NCBI RefSeq assembly: GCF_000004075.3
Contig: NC_026660.2
Coordinates: forward strand, 6,944,001 to 7,008,000
Length of the DNA stretch: 64,000 nucleotides
Direction of reading: 5' to 3'
Origin: Cucumis sativus
Lineage: Eukaryota; Streptophyta; Magnoliopsida; Cucurbitales; Cucurbitaceae
Shown here: positions 1 to 13,200 of the stretch, one piece after another
Position numbering within the stretch: the first letter of the stretch is position 1
How the letters are laid out: each line of letters opens with the position of its first letter
The notes under the pieces: model-generated
What the model saw: the letters and a program-made list of their open reading frames with translations, nothing else
Databases searched by the model: none
What the model was told of the DNA's origin: nothing
Program-made: the position numbers and the translations under genes

Positions 1-1578
1 ATTACAGTTCAGCAGCCCTAGCTAGGTTATTTGTATCCCATGTGGTACTACTTGTCATAATATAATCAAGAATATTTCGGTGCAATCCCGAGTTGGCATT
101 TATTTCTGTGCAACTTATTTAACTATTCAATTAAAAGTTGACACGTGATAAACCATTTTTTTTTAAAAAAATTGATTCGATATGTATAAACTAATAGAGA
201 TGAATATAATCTATAGTATTACTTTAGTATATAATACATATTCCATACAATCTAATTTAATTATATTATTTGGACATAACTAATTTCTTTTTTTCTTTTT
301 CTTTTCTTGAACTCTTTCATTGCTTTCTAATTTTGAACCATTTATGTTTACCATGCACTAGAAATGATATAATCAATATCATAAGTGTAGTTTAAAATGT
401 GGATGTTGAAATGAAAATGTCATTATATGTAGCCTCTCAATTTAATTATATTAAAATGGATATTGTGGAGGGATATTCGTTGAAAATTTATAAAAATTTA
501 AAGCTAATAAAACATTTCAATTAAAAAATAAACATTAGTTTTAGGCTTTTTAAACCAATTAATTAAAACCTTTGTTATTTATATCATATTCACAGTGATT
601 CCATTATTTTATTTTGTCTTTAATTTTTTAAAAATCTTTGGTAGTTTTTCTAACGGTAAAATGGAATGTAGAGTATTTCAATTTGAGTTATAATAATATA
701 TATGTGTGGTGTCAACCTATTTTAATTTAAAAATGTAACAGTAAACATCCTAACAAAAAAAATAATCATAAATGTAAAATAGTGAAAATGTAAGAAAATA
801 AAAAATTTTAAATAATAGTGACTATAACAAAGAAGTAGTTATTATTTGTCATAAACACTCTTTATTGTTTTAGGAGAAACAAGATAAGAGAAAAGTGAAA
901 AGTAAAAAAGAGATTCTTTTTCTAGCCATAGAAATTTAAAAGTACGTACAACATTTTTGGTGTCTTGTCAATAAGGAATTTTTTAAAGAAATAATTTAGA
1001 GAAGTTGGAAGTTCATATATTTTATGTTAGCCAAGTTAATTATACTCCATTTGAAAAGTAAAAATATGTTTTCACTTGCCAATAATTAATTTTTTACCAA
1101 AAAAATTAATTGTAACATACTCACACACATATACATATACGCGTGTATATATATATATATATATATTCAATTTTTTCCTCTTGAAGAAAGAAAAAAAAAG
1201 CTACAATCTTCTAAGAAGGTAGGCCACATTAGTTTTGTTGCATTGTTAAAAAGTCTACTAAAAAATAATAATTAATGAAATGGTTTATCCACGTGGAACC
1301 AATGGATGTTATTTATTAATATTATATTATTCTAATTTTGACTACTTATTTGATGCTATTTAAATTATACTCTTCTCTACAAAAATAATTATTTGTAACA
1401 CTTGAATTCGATCAAAAAAACTTCAAAGTTGCGTGCTCAGCTTTGAAGTAGTTTCATGTTAAATGATCTACTTAATTTATTTTCTAAAAAAAGCATACGA
1501 CTGAAAGGCAAATAAAACATAACAGAGAACTTGCGTATTGGTTTGTGAAGATCATATAGTCCTCTTATAAACAATTTT

Positions 1579-1650
1579 AGAAAAGTAATAGCGCGTGACC
1601 AAGCTGTCCTTTTAGAAACAACTCCAGAAAAGTAATAGCGCGTGACCAAG
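1579..1650. repeat. 25-bp direct repeat pair, 47-bp spacing, containing GCGCGTG
   Basis: The 25-bp block starting at 1579 recurs without mismatch at 1626. Each copy contains GCGCGTGACC. The CGCG/CGTG core resembles CAMTA-type calcium/calmodulin factor sites, but no gene lies nearby to be regulated, so this is only a duplicated block. Confidence 0.8.
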
Positions 1651-4600
1651 TTGCAAGAAAATGTTAAAGCCATTACGTGTCAAATCTAGATTTCAAATTA
1701 GTCCCGAGTATGAAGCATACCAAAATGCAATATTTGAAACTTTACACCAACCAAATAAAGGAGAAAAAAGGGGCAACATGACTTCCTTGAAATAGCCTTT
1801 TTTTTTTTCTCTCTTCACTATCACTAGTTTGTATTACTTAAAAATTGAGGTATATATATGATAAATCTTCTTAGTTTAAAATTGCAGTAATTGATTAATT
1901 TAATTTAAGATCAAGATCATGAAGAAATGCACACACATATATATACATATAAACCATATGGAATCATATAAAAAAATAAGAGAGAGTATCCAAAGCTTTG
2001 TTGATATGTCTTCTTCAACTTGACTATTTATGTCCCAACCTGTCTCTGCCACATCTCTGTCCTTCATGGTTTTTTCTTCTTCTCTTTTAATATTTTTAAA
2101 TCCTCAATTAGTATCAAAATTATTATTTCTAAATAAATAAAAAAAACAGTTACCAATTTATTTAAAATATACAACTTCACACCCTAATACTTTAAAATAT
2201 TATTTAATTACTTCTTCAATTTAAAAAAATTAATTATACAAATCCTTCGAGATAGTTCGAACACATGCGTGTTAGTACAATATTTGAAGCTACATTATTA
2301 ATTCCTCTAAAAAAGATTAATATTGAAATGATATAGTAAAATTTATTATGAAATAACGTAAAAAAAAAAAATTGAAGACTAAAGAGTTATATTTTAATTT
2401 AATTTAATTTAATTTATCATTATTAATGATTTGTGAATTTAATTTAAACAATATTTTCTTCTATTTTGGTTTAACCATTTTGGATTATCTCAAGTTACTT
2501 AAATTTTATTTTAATTTAACCATATTAATATAAGATTAAGTATGGCATCCATCACATATTTAACGCATTTCATATAATCATATATAAAGAGAAAAAAATC
2601 TAAAAATATTGAATTTGTGTTTAGAAAAAGTCATATATGACCATAGGTGTTGTCAAACATTTTTTGAATAAGGAAGAGGTCACAAAAAATGAGATAAAAA
2701 GAAAGAAATATAATAGAAAGAGAAGACGTGACAAAGAGGCAAATCCGGCGGGGAACAAGTTTTGGCTAATCCCAAACCTCTCCAATTATTATTATTATTA
2801 TTACTATTGTGTATTTTCTGAAAAAGACAACTTCAAACAACCAAGCACACTCATCTTTTTATTAACCCTAAATTACAATTCCATATTTCAATTATATGTA
2901 TAATTTAAATCTCAATCAATATAGTTTAAAGAAAAATATGAAGGTCAAGAATTAGTAAAGCAGTATTTTAATTTTTTTTCATAATTTGAAAAAATCGTTA
3001 TTAGCATTTTAAGTTCACATAAGTGATGAATGGGTTAAATATTTTTTCATACAATTTTAATATCTTAACGTTTGAATATAGAATGAATAATCAAAATCTT
3101 AATCATTATTATATATTATGATTGTCGAGAAAAAAACAAGTATCCCAACTTTTTATTAATGGAATATATATATATATATAGTAATGGAAACATTATATAG
3201 TACTATTATTGGTGTGACATATGAACATACTTCTAATTCAATAGTGTTATAAGTTTTTAGCTTTTAATGTGTAACTCTGTATGTAAAATATATAATAGAT
3301 TAATGAGTTGAATTAGGCTTAAATTAATCGAGTTTGAATATCAAGTACACAATCGTTAGTGTAAAAACATAAAATTAAGTGAATTTATACTATAAAATAA
3401 AAATATTATTATTAATAATGTCATGGAGGAACTTATTATTTGTTGTTTGTATGCATACCAAATTTATCACTAACACATCGATAAATATAGTAAATATTTT
3501 AATTTTGAATATTTCTATTTACAATAATTTTAATTTATAAAAAGTAGGAGAAATCTTGTTATAACTATATTATTATTATTTTTTAGTTTAAAGCAAGTGC
3601 ATAGCTCAAGGTCCAAAGCTATGTTTTTTTTCCAAGGAAAAAGAAAACCATTTATATATATATATTTATAGGTGTAACACTCAATAATTATAAAATTATT
3701 TCATAAATAATGTGTCAATAATTGATAACAACTATTTAAATAATGAATTTTTAAATTTAAAAAATAAAAAAAGGTTTCCACATATGTTTTATTTTGTGAA
3801 TTAAATCTACAAGTAATTATTAAATTATCTTTTAGAGTACTAACAATATAATTAAATTGATGTGATGAACAAAAAGTTATTTGGCTTATTTGATTTACAA
3901 CTATATATCTTATCTTAGTTATTAGTTAGGTTGTGTAAATAAACTTTAATAAATGTAATAATATATAAATCTTATGTGTAATGATTATATATGGAAAGTA
4001 TATACAAATATGTGTTTTACACACACACTATATATATATATACACACGCATCATTTTCTTCTCTTTATACACTATATATATAAGTACTAAAGCATTATAT
4101 TATACCAACTAAAGTTTAAAAAGTTGTTTAATTTTAAGAAAAGAAAAATATGGAGCAATGAATTTCAAAATGTTGATAGAAAGTTGGAATTCATGTAAGG
4201 AGTTAATATTTAGTCCTATGGAGTCTACATATTCTTTGAACCAAAATTCATATGACTTCACATCTTCAAACTTCCGGCTATATATATACCAACTTCTTTG
4301 TCCACTTAAATTGTTCAAGTAATGATCTTTTTTATTCATAATAATATAGTTATAATTAGGTTTTATGGTAGATTAATTAACCACTTATCAAATGTGTTTT
4401 TGTGTTGGTTTAATTCTTCTATTAATGACAATATTAGGTTGTATTTAGTGATTTTGGAATGTGTTGGGGTTGTAGTGTTTCACATGTGATGTGGTTAAGG
4501 TACATAACATTCATGTTACTTTGTCTATATTAATAAGCTTCTTTTTAAGTCCTTACCCAAATTGTTACAAAGTAAGTCCATGTGATATATTATTAATATG

Positions 4601-5084
4601 AGTAAAGAGGAGCATTGTTTGTGAACAAGAAATATATATAGTCATGTCATTGCTTCTTAAACTTTAATATATAATCAAACTTTACAATCTTTTTATGAGT
4701 GTGAAAAGTTAAGGAAAAGATCATCACATTTGCTAGTTCGATGATGCCTTTGACTCATGTTTTGATTTTTGATTTTGAGCAGATGATTTGTAGAGGAGAA
4801 AGTAGGTTGAATAGTTGTTTAACGACTTATATATATGTATGTGTTTTAGTTAGTTAAGTTGATTCATATATAAATCCATAGAAAAGAGGTTTAAGTTCTA
4901 GTGAACACTTTTAAGTACTAAACATTAAAATGGAAATAGTTGTGTATTGTCTAAAGTACAATAGGACACTATATAGGTCACACTCAAAATATTTGTATCT
5001 AATGCAATTTACTATTCAATCTTTTAATATATTATTCAATGCCCCAATGTTTTTTCTTGAAAGGTACTGTAATTAAAGTATAAG

Positions 5085-5165
5085 ATACGAAAAATGAACT
5101 TGTAATTTTGAGGTTGATAGTACAAATACTATCAATTACCAATTGAGCTATGTTTATGTTGGACC
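5085..5165 (-). mobile_element. Decayed tRNA-derived SINE-like fragment
   Basis: Read on the minus strand, 5150-5139 gives a good pol III A box (TAGCTCAATTGG), followed at tRNA-like distance by a degraded B-box-like stretch near 5091-5101. tRNA-related SINE heads have this arrangement. The B box matches only about half of the consensus, so the copy is old or the call may be wrong. Confidence 0.4.
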
Positions 5166-6790
5166 ATAAAACTGCAATATTGCAGTATATATTTTCATGA
5201 TATTTGTATTATTTACTCTTTTTTAATTAGTCAATCTATCAAATATAAGGTGGAATAGATGACACTTAATTTACTTGGTTGATACAGTTATTATATATAT
5301 ATATATATTTCATCAAATTTTCTATATTAATTGTCATATGTTTTGAATTTCACTCAAATTTGATAGGAAACTTAATATGGGTTTTACAAAATTTTCTTAA
5401 TAATTAATATGAGATAAACACTTAGATTCTTTGAAATCTAAAACAGTAGAAGTGGAGAGAGAAAGGGGTGAAAAAATGAAATTATTCCATAAATACTCAG
5501 ATTGCAATAATAAATAGTATTGAAGTTGATAGGGTAGAATTATTTGATAGTGAGTTGTGATGTAAGTGTATCAAATTGTAAACTCATTCGAACTGGATTA
5601 TTGGTCATGAGGTCAAACATCCCTAATATTAATTTTCCAACTAATACAAGATTGGGTAGACACAAATCAGTAGGAAAGATCTTGAAAATCTACCAAAAAC
5701 ATAAACTTTGGTGGATAATTGTCCTAATTTAATTGAGAAAAAGATGAAAAGATAATTAGAACATTAAAGTCTTATAATAGAAATGACCAAAATGAGAGTA
5801 ATTTGGTGGTCTCTCATGAATAACTCCTTAAATAATTATGCTAATTGATAATTGGATGTTTAGTCAAAAGCAAAGGAGTTATAGTAGAAAAATTATGAAT
5901 AGGAACGATTTTTAGTGATAATAATTAGGTGTATAACCCTATTTTAAGAAAAATGTAAATAAAATCTATCTGAAATAAACGTTTAGTTGTTGATAGATTA
6001 TTATAATCTATTAGCGATAGACTACAATAGTAAAGTGAAATTTAATTTGTTTGACTAATATTACAACCTTCCAAATTTTGTTTTACTAATATCGAGTGAA
6101 ACTTCTCTTTTGAGTCAATTAAACTCTTAAATTATTTTCGAGGTCAAGTTAGATTATTTATTAGAATTACTTTTGAAAACCACTCTTGCATTAATTCTCA
6201 AACTTGTATAGATTTTTTCAAATCTCTCTTAGAAAATGGACAATTAGAATTAAATGCATAGTCGATTCTAAAAAAATCAAAATTTTCAAGCAAAACATAG
6301 TGGAAGGGGTAAATTGTTATATACTAACAAAAATTTAAAACTTGACACAATTATTAGTTGATGCTTAAATTGATACATCCCTTAAAGTTTATGGTTAATT
6401 ATAAATTTGCTCTCGTTCTCAATAAATAAATAAATAAAATTAAGAACCAACAAAATAATTAAGTAATTAGAAATTTCAAATTTCTAAAATCTCTCCAATA
6501 TTGTTTATAATTACAAACCCACTAAATACCACCTTTTATAAACAATTTAACAAGTATGGTAAATTACATTTCACTAAGTTGAATCTCGTATATACACATG
6601 ACATTGAGCGTTGAAAGGTCGATAGAGAAAAATCTATATGGCCACAAGAGAGACCCATCTATATTATTATATTAATATTTATAATAAAAAGTTTATAGTG
6701 AAAATGAGATATAAATAAAAACGAAAGGAAAAGGAAAAATGAAGAGAACGTGGGGGTGAGGGGGAAATGCTTGAGGAGGGAAGTGGGGAA

Positions 6791-6806
6791 TAACCGTCTC
6801 AACCGC
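6791..6806 (+). promoter_or_regulatory. Pair of YAACYGY MYB boxes upstream of DUO1
   Basis: TAACCGT at 6791-6797 and CAACCGC at 6800-6806 lie in tandem about 190-200 bp upstream of the DUO1 start codon, in a locally GC-richer block. Both fit YAACYGY, the MYB-box pattern reported (recalled from memory) in the conserved regulatory module of DUO1 promoters; TAACCGTC also resembles DUO1's own binding site. Function is inferred from position and sequence only. Confidence 0.5.
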
Positions 6807-6939
6807 CACATCGTTTCAAACAAAATTAAATTGAAAAAATGAATCCAAAATCTTCTTCTTCTTCTTGAAGCATAAATCCGCAAGAACAAACCCCCTGCAT
6901 CCTCAAACACAATCTCATTTACCAACAAAATATTTGAAG

Positions 6940-6969
6940 ATGGATTTCAAGAAACTCAGTGTTCTGTGA
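6940..6969 (+). promoter_or_regulatory. Nine-codon upstream ORF in the DUO1 leader
   Basis: An ATG at 6940 opens a frame of nine codons (MDFKKLSVL) that ends with TGA at 6967-6969, 23 nt before the DUO1 ATG at 6993. It is in a different frame from DUO1. If the transcript starts upstream of 6940, which is likely because an A-rich leader-like sequence precedes it, this uORF would be scanned first and could lower DUO1 translation. Whether it is transcribed cannot be seen from sequence. Confidence 0.5.
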
Positions 6970-6992
6970 AGGGAGAAACCAGCAATATAATA

Positions 6993-8656
6993 ATGGAGGA
7001 AAGAAGATCACAATCACATGAAGTTTTAAGGAAAGGGCCATGGAAACTCGAAGAAGATGAAGTACTTTTGAACCATGTTAACCGTTTCGGTCCCAGAGAC
7101 TGGAGCTCCATTCGATCCAAAGGCCTTCTTCAGCGGACTGGCAAGTCCTGCCGTCTTCGTTGGGTTAATAAACTCAGACCCAACTTGAAAAAGTAACTAA
7201 TTTTTACTTAACTGCCATTCATTGCCTTCATTTAGTTTTTCTTGATGAATTCCAACGTGTTTGACGTGGGTTTTTTGTGTTTAGTTTTTGTTGTTTGTTC
7301 TTCTGCTTGCTAACTGTTTGACAAAATGACTGATAGAGTAATTTCTAGATTATGATTCCTCAAATTGCGGTATGGGTTTTTCTTCCTTGAGATTTCGATT
7401 TATTGCCTTAGAATATGAATTGATTTGTTTTGTTTTTCTGTGTTCCCCTAAATCCGGCAAGTGGGTTGTTTTTGTTGACTGATGACTGTTTGTGAAAATG
7501 TCTACAAGAGTAATTTCTTGACCATGCTGCTGCTATTCGTGGTTTTTTTTTCAATTTCTTTGAATGTTGTGTTTATCTGTTGGGTTTTCTTGTGCTTCCT
7601 CATTTCCGGCAAGTGGGTGCAAGTTCACAGCAGAGGAGGAAAAAATGGTGATAGAATTGCAAGCGCAGTTTGGGAACAAATGGGCAAAGATAGCAACCTA
7701 CTTGCCTGGCCGGACCGATAATGATGTGAAGAATTTTTGGAGTAGTAGGCAGAAGAGATTGGCTAGGCTTCTGCAGACATCACCTGCTCCATCCAAATTG
7801 CAAAGAAGTGCTAAAAAGGAAAAGCCAATCGATTTTGATATTCCCTCCATGGAGGTATTTTCTTTGCTAATTATCTTAGATCTTAGATTTCTTGCAGTTT
7901 TGTAGTTTTTTTTTTTAGTTTTCTAAGAGTGTTAGGACTTTTAGTTTCGACTGAGATGCAAAAGGTTTCCAAATTAGGATGCTTAATGGTCATGTCAAAG
8001 ACGACATACAGGGGCTGTTTTTTCATTTGCTAAATGCATTATGGTGATTAATGTTGTTGGTTTGATCTTTTATTAATTTGCTGACAAAATTTTTTGATCA
8101 ATGGAGGCATTATGATGCTTCTTTTTGTTGAAGTTTCTGTAGATTTTGATGTTTAGTTCAATTTCCATAACTATCTTTTCATACTTTCAAGGCACCAAAG
8201 CTGAGCTCTGCATCAGAGGGAGAGTCATCCTTAAGGCCAATGTCGTGTTTGTCGTCTTGCTGTGCCGAGAATGTTGAACCTCTTAATATGTTCTGCTCGG
8301 TGCCAGATCCGTACAGTCCCAAATTACTTGGTTTTGGCCAAGACTTTCTTCAACCTGAATTCAACTCGATCAAATTCGAACAGCAAAGCAATTTCCACAC
8401 TCAGTCTCTAAGTTCAACATTTTCATCTCAAGGACTCCATGATCCCAACTTTGATGTTTTTCTCGAAACTTTGGATGTTTCTCAATTAACTAACGAAGTT
8501 CAATTTCCATCGGGGCTGCAATTCTACGAACCGATGGAATGTTGCTCAAGTCATGATGTTGTAAGGGAGAACGTTGACAACCCCGAAAGCTTCTTCAGCG
8601 AGTTTCCTGCAGACATATTTGAACTAGAGCCGCTTCCGAGCTCACCGGAGAACTGA
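6993..8656 (+). CDS. DUO1: R2R3-MYB transcription factor DUO1 (male germline regulator)
   Basis: Three exons, 6993-7192, 7614-7854 and 8192-8656, join in frame to 301 residues, close to Arabidopsis DUO1 (about 300). The R2 repeat spans about residues 13-64 and contains GPRDWSSIRSKGLLQRTGK; R3 spans about 68-117 and ends in RTDNDVKNFWSSRQKRLAR. Residue K70, in the stretch NGCKF directly after intron 1, is the extra lysine that marks the DUO1 clade among plant R2R3 MYBs. The acidic C-terminus (FPADIFELEPLP) matches the conserved DUO1 tail. In the family, DUO1 acts in the nucleus of the generative cell, where it drives its division and sperm differentiation genes. The ATG at 6993 was chosen because it is the only in-frame ATG before the MYB domain. 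Intron 1 falls between the two repeats. The gene converges on the ELMO gene. Identification is very firm; the exact splice sites are strongly supported by frame and homology. Confidence 0.95.
7101..7121 (+). promoter_or_regulatory. Putative miR159 target site in DUO1 coding sequence
   Basis: These 21 nt, encoding WSSIRSK of the R2 repeat, differ from the perfect complement of miR159a at three positions: two G:U wobbles (opposite miRNA nt 20 and 8) and one true mismatch (opposite nt 12). Nucleotides 10-11, where slicing occurs, are paired. DUO1 is a known miR159 target in Arabidopsis. The site overlaps codons under strong protein constraint, so conservation alone does not prove regulation. Confidence 0.65.
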
Positions 8657-10212
8657 TACTTTGCCTCTTTCATTTCTGTAAAATTGTTTGAAACTTTGAT
8701 TTTGCATCTGTATCTGTGAAATTGGTATGTGTAATGTTTTGCTTGCCTACACAATTGGGGTATACTACACAATGTGTTTGTTTTCTCATTTTTACTTAGA
8801 AAAGTGAAAAAGTAATCAGATTTTAGCTGTGTTTTCGGGTTGCAAATTGGTGTATACTCTCAACTAGTTAGTTGATTGAAACTTAACTAAATATTGAATC
8901 AATTTAAAAAGGTTTATCAACTCCTTACAATTTTGTTTGAAAAATATCGTAGAATACATTTTAAACCTGATTTGATAACCATTTTTTTAAAAAAATAAAC
9001 TTGTAGACACAATTTTCACCTTTTACTATTTCTTTCTTTGTCATATACTTAATTTCTAACAATTGTTAAAGAAAACCCAACCAAATTTTTTATTTTCAAA
9101 ACTAAAAGAAAAATACTTTTCAAAAAGCTAGTTATATTTTTGAAATTTGACAAAAAAAAAAAAAAATTCAATTACTTAAAAAAGATGATTAGAATTATAA
9201 AAAAATGAAATGGTTACAAAAAGGACGTTGATTTTTCAGTTAAGTTTATAAATTGTTATAAGAGAATCAATTTAAAACCTTTATCAAGATAAGATTATAT
9301 TTGAAAATTCTCGATGCACAAAAGATTAGATTTGAAAATTCTTGATGCACAAAAGATTAGATTTGAAAATTCTCGAAGTCTTGTATAAACTTCTAAAATT
9401 TTAATTTAACAAAACCAAGGAAAAAATCCTAATTTAAAAAAAAAAAAAAAAAAAACTTAATAAATTTGAAGTATAATGGAACAGAATCTCAGTTACAATC
9501 TTAATTTTAGGATGACTTTTTAACAATGAAATCAATGTCTTTCTTCATCCTTCCCTACTTTTCATCTTTATATTAACCACGCTACGTACATCACTCAAAG
9601 CATAGTATAGAGATATAGAACGAACATGGTAAAACTCTAACAAAAGTTCTTGAAATTCGATCGACCCAAAAGTAATCGAAGAATGGTACATTTTTCTCAT
9701 GCATTAAATCTCATATCTCATAGTTTAGATAAAAAAAAACAAAACAAAACAAAAAAATCATTATAATCTTTCACATTCACAAGTCATGAGAGGAAGTCTT
9801 GTATGCAGAGCAAGAAATTAAAAGCTCATCCATCAAACTTAATTGCAAACAAGTCTCAACCTCAAATTCCAAGAAAAAAAAAAGTGGAAGAAGAAGAAAA
9901 AGAAAAAGAAACCCACAATAAAGAAGAAGAAAAAAGTGGAAGGAACGAAGGGAAAGGGCTTTTCTCTTTGAAGAATTGAAGTGGGGAATGGATGATGATG
10001 TGGATACACTACTTAGCCATAGGAGAGCAAAAGAGAAAGCCACTTGGAAAATGAAAATGTGGAAGATCAGAATAATCATGTACAAAGAAAGAAAAAGAAA
10101 ACACTAACTAGTTAAAAGGGGCTATGGAAGGGCGACGATACCGTAACTTGCTTTCTCTTTCTCACGAGCTGTTTCCATTAGAAAATGAGAGGTTTGATCG
10201 TAAACGAATTTA
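8657..10212. other. Convergent intergenic interval between DUO1 and the ELMO gene
   Basis: This stretch holds the 3' UTRs of two tail-to-tail genes and AT-rich spacer. The only structured item is a three-unit 31-bp tandem repeat (9291-9378). The minus-strand open frame at 9777-10085 is Ser/Phe/Leu-rich low complexity and most likely lies in the ELMO gene's 3' UTR. Confidence 0.7.
9291..9378. repeat. 31-bp tandem repeat, about 2.8 units
   Basis: Units begin at 9291, 9322 and 9353. They share AAGATTAGATTTGAAAATTC and a GATGCACAA tail with one or two mismatches; the third unit is truncated. Confidence 0.85.
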
Positions 10213-13200
10213 TCATCGATTGAGAAGGCCGTATGAGGGCAGTTCTTCTAGTCTTGAAATGTCCTCAATTAGAAGCTCTTTTTCCAGCTGTCGTCGTGTT
10301 GCTTTCATTACCGTCTGTAAAGAGGCAACAAAAAAGGAAGCACGGGCCATTATATTGTCGTAAGGGTGGAAATTTGAATATATAACTTCAAAGTAGTATA
10401 TAATGACTTGACCATTTAAGGTATGCTCAATTTTAAACATCTAATTCTATGCTTATCCGGGTGAATCCTTGGGATAGCAAATGCAATCCATGCCATGGAT
10501 GTGAATTCACTCCTAAGGAAGGTTATAAGGATCAACAATTTCCAACAATTGTATGAGTAGCAGCAGAAGTTGAATGTTTCAAGTCTTAACCTAAAGTTTG
10601 AGGGGGATATTGATAGAATGTAATACATAAAAAACAGAAAACGAGTGAATGTATCGAACAGTATTAAGACAATAAATTTGACAATTTCAAGGTTCGGGAC
10701 AACATACATTAAAGTCCATATATGATGCATGCATGGCAAGCCATTCATGATCCATTAGTTTGAACGTGATACAATAGAGTAGGTCGAATGCCGAATCGTT
10801 TTCTGTCAGGAAAAAGGAAATACCTGGATTAGTAAATTTAAGAAAGAGATTTGCATGTATAATCATCCATATATCATAAAGTCATCTAATAAGAAGATTT
10901 TGCATAATCAATAACTACATATATTAGTGATGAAGAAATTACGAGCAGAAAAGAATTTCAATTGGTATATATGGCTTTGAAATGCTATTGGTACAAATAT
11001 TCAACAAATTAGTTCCACATTACCTGCAAGAAACTTCAAGAAAGTTGCTCCCACAAGAGTCCGTGGCTTGACTGGAAATATCATTTCATCCCATTAGTGA
11101 ATAAAAGTTGTCACATTTCCGTAAGCTAGAATAATATCAACCCTAGATTTAGATATAAGAAAACGCTAATTTCTAAAATGATGACTTAGAGAGTGTCTAC
11201 AGTTAGATCCTCGAATCACATCGAATCATCCACGAAGCAAGTTCAGGAAGTGATTTTCAGAGTGGAATGAGAGCAAGTAAATTCGGAAAATGCAAATACA
11301 AAACAATTGTCAACCACGTCAGAAATATCATGTAATACTGTAAGTCATGCATTTGCCTTCCCCACACCCAAAAAATCATATGTGAAAACATACAAACAAG
11401 GAATGAAATTTGGTACATTCTAAATTGCAACAAAATTGGGCAGTTGTTGAATATGTGGGAATTGTGCATTAAATTTTTGTTGAATAATTTTGATTCATAG
11501 AGACCGCAAACCTGCTTCAAGGTCAAGCATTTGAATAAGCATGAATGTAATGTTCACCCCAGCTACGGCAAATGGGTATTCCCATAGAGACCGATCTCCT
11601 TCCTGCTTTCGAAGGAGATCCTGGAATGACTTCTGTAATGAATATCCAGAAACTTTAGGGTTAAAAGACAATCACTGGAAGCATGTATGCATTTTCCAAG
11701 CTAAAGGTTCCTAATCAGTAAGTTCAACTTTTTTTTCTTTTTTCCAAAAGGAAAATAAATCAAGACTCCAGGGGGCTAAAAGCAAGGTGAGAAAAAGTTG
11801 CATACCGGGAAATTTTTGGCAAAGAACAACAAGTTCTCCAATGAAATAAAACCACCACCCCTAGAGTAAAGCACAAGAAAGAAAAATAACGCAGGAATAA
11901 CTTCAATACGGCAATATAAGAGCAATTCATGTAAAGTATGAAGCAACAACGTAAATCTTAATTACCTAAAATCTGTTGATGGATCCTTTCCTTGCCAGCC
12001 CATTTCCTTCCACTGCTCAGATATCAAACCACGAAGTTCTTCCTCTGGGAAGGCCACGTTCCATAGAGTCCTTAGAGCCTCCTATCAGGAATCCAAATCT
12101 CTTAAGTCATAAAGGAGAAAAACTAAACACAAATAGTCTCAGGTTCTCAACTTCACCAGACACAGAATCTCAAGATTTTACATAATATAGGACAAAAATG
12201 TTGTGCAGAAAACAAACCTGGTGCTCAGTGATTGAACTATCATAGGCAATATCTATGCGGTTCTGCAGTCTCAGCAAGCATTCCTCCTAGTAAAAGAACC
12301 AAAATGGGCTGTTATAATGAGATGTTAATTCGAGCATAAAACAGTGTTTTATTTTTTAAAAAGAAATAGTTTCTTCGACTTGGAGCTAAGAGTGCTAAAT
12401 AGGAAAAAGTCTTTGATGAGTTCACCACATTGTGGCTGATAGTTTCTCAACGCTGATTTATGAGAGAGAAGCACTTTGATTTATATCTAGTGGTTCTAGG
12501 GGTATGCAACATCGTGGCTTGTATAATTTGTCACTAAATAGCGGTGTTGAACTAACCAATAAAACTGAAAACTCAATCCAAACTGTTGGGTTGGTTAAAA
12601 TTTTGGGGTTGTTCCGTCTCAATTCACAAATGAGAAAATTAAGGGTTGGCTCAGTCCATACTATTTTGCATTTAAATATTCATCAGTTACCCAATCCTAC
12701 AACTTAGCATTAAAATGTGATAAGATTTTATTTTTCCTTGTTTCAGTTGAAGCCAACCTTTAGGCCTCATGCTCATCTCCTTTTCCACTCATCTCCACTA
12801 TCCCAACCAAATCCCTCTCACTATTTAAGCCACTTGTCATTCTCCACTTCTAGTATCCATATCTCCCTCTCACCGAGTCACCATCCAAATTTTTTCCCTA
12901 ATATCTATAAGAAAGAGTGGAATGCAAGCTCAACAAAGAATAAAAAATGAGGACATTGAAATTAATTAGTTGATCACAAAACTCTTCTATTTAAGAAAAA
13001 TGAAACTATTAAAAACTTCACTATAGGCATACACATGGTGGATAAGATGTTTAATGTGGCAAAAACCAATATTAGCGATAAGCAAAGCCTAAGATTGAAG
13101 TTGAAGATTGAACTTTCAAACAGAGGCATCATTCAATGCCCTTTTTGTTTGTTAAGATTCTAACATTGATAACTTAACCAATAGAGAAGAAGTCAATTCA

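Larger units (their letters stand above)
1..6600. other. AT-rich intergenic spacer upstream of DUO1
   Basis: No supportable gene was found on either strand. Open frames here are short, low-complexity and lack recognisable motifs. The stretch contains (AT)n tracts (about 1145-1167, 3164-3180 and 5291-5308), homopolymer A/T runs, a 25-bp direct repeat pair (1579-1650) and a decayed SINE-like A box (5139-5150). A 76-codon frame on the minus strand at 4109-4339 has more ordinary amino-acid composition than its neighbours, but I do not recognise it and see no splice context or homologue. Confidence 0.7.

Noticed and set aside
4109..4339. 76-codon minus-strand frame
   Set aside because: The composition is less biased than its neighbours, but nothing is recognised and it has no promoter or exon partners.
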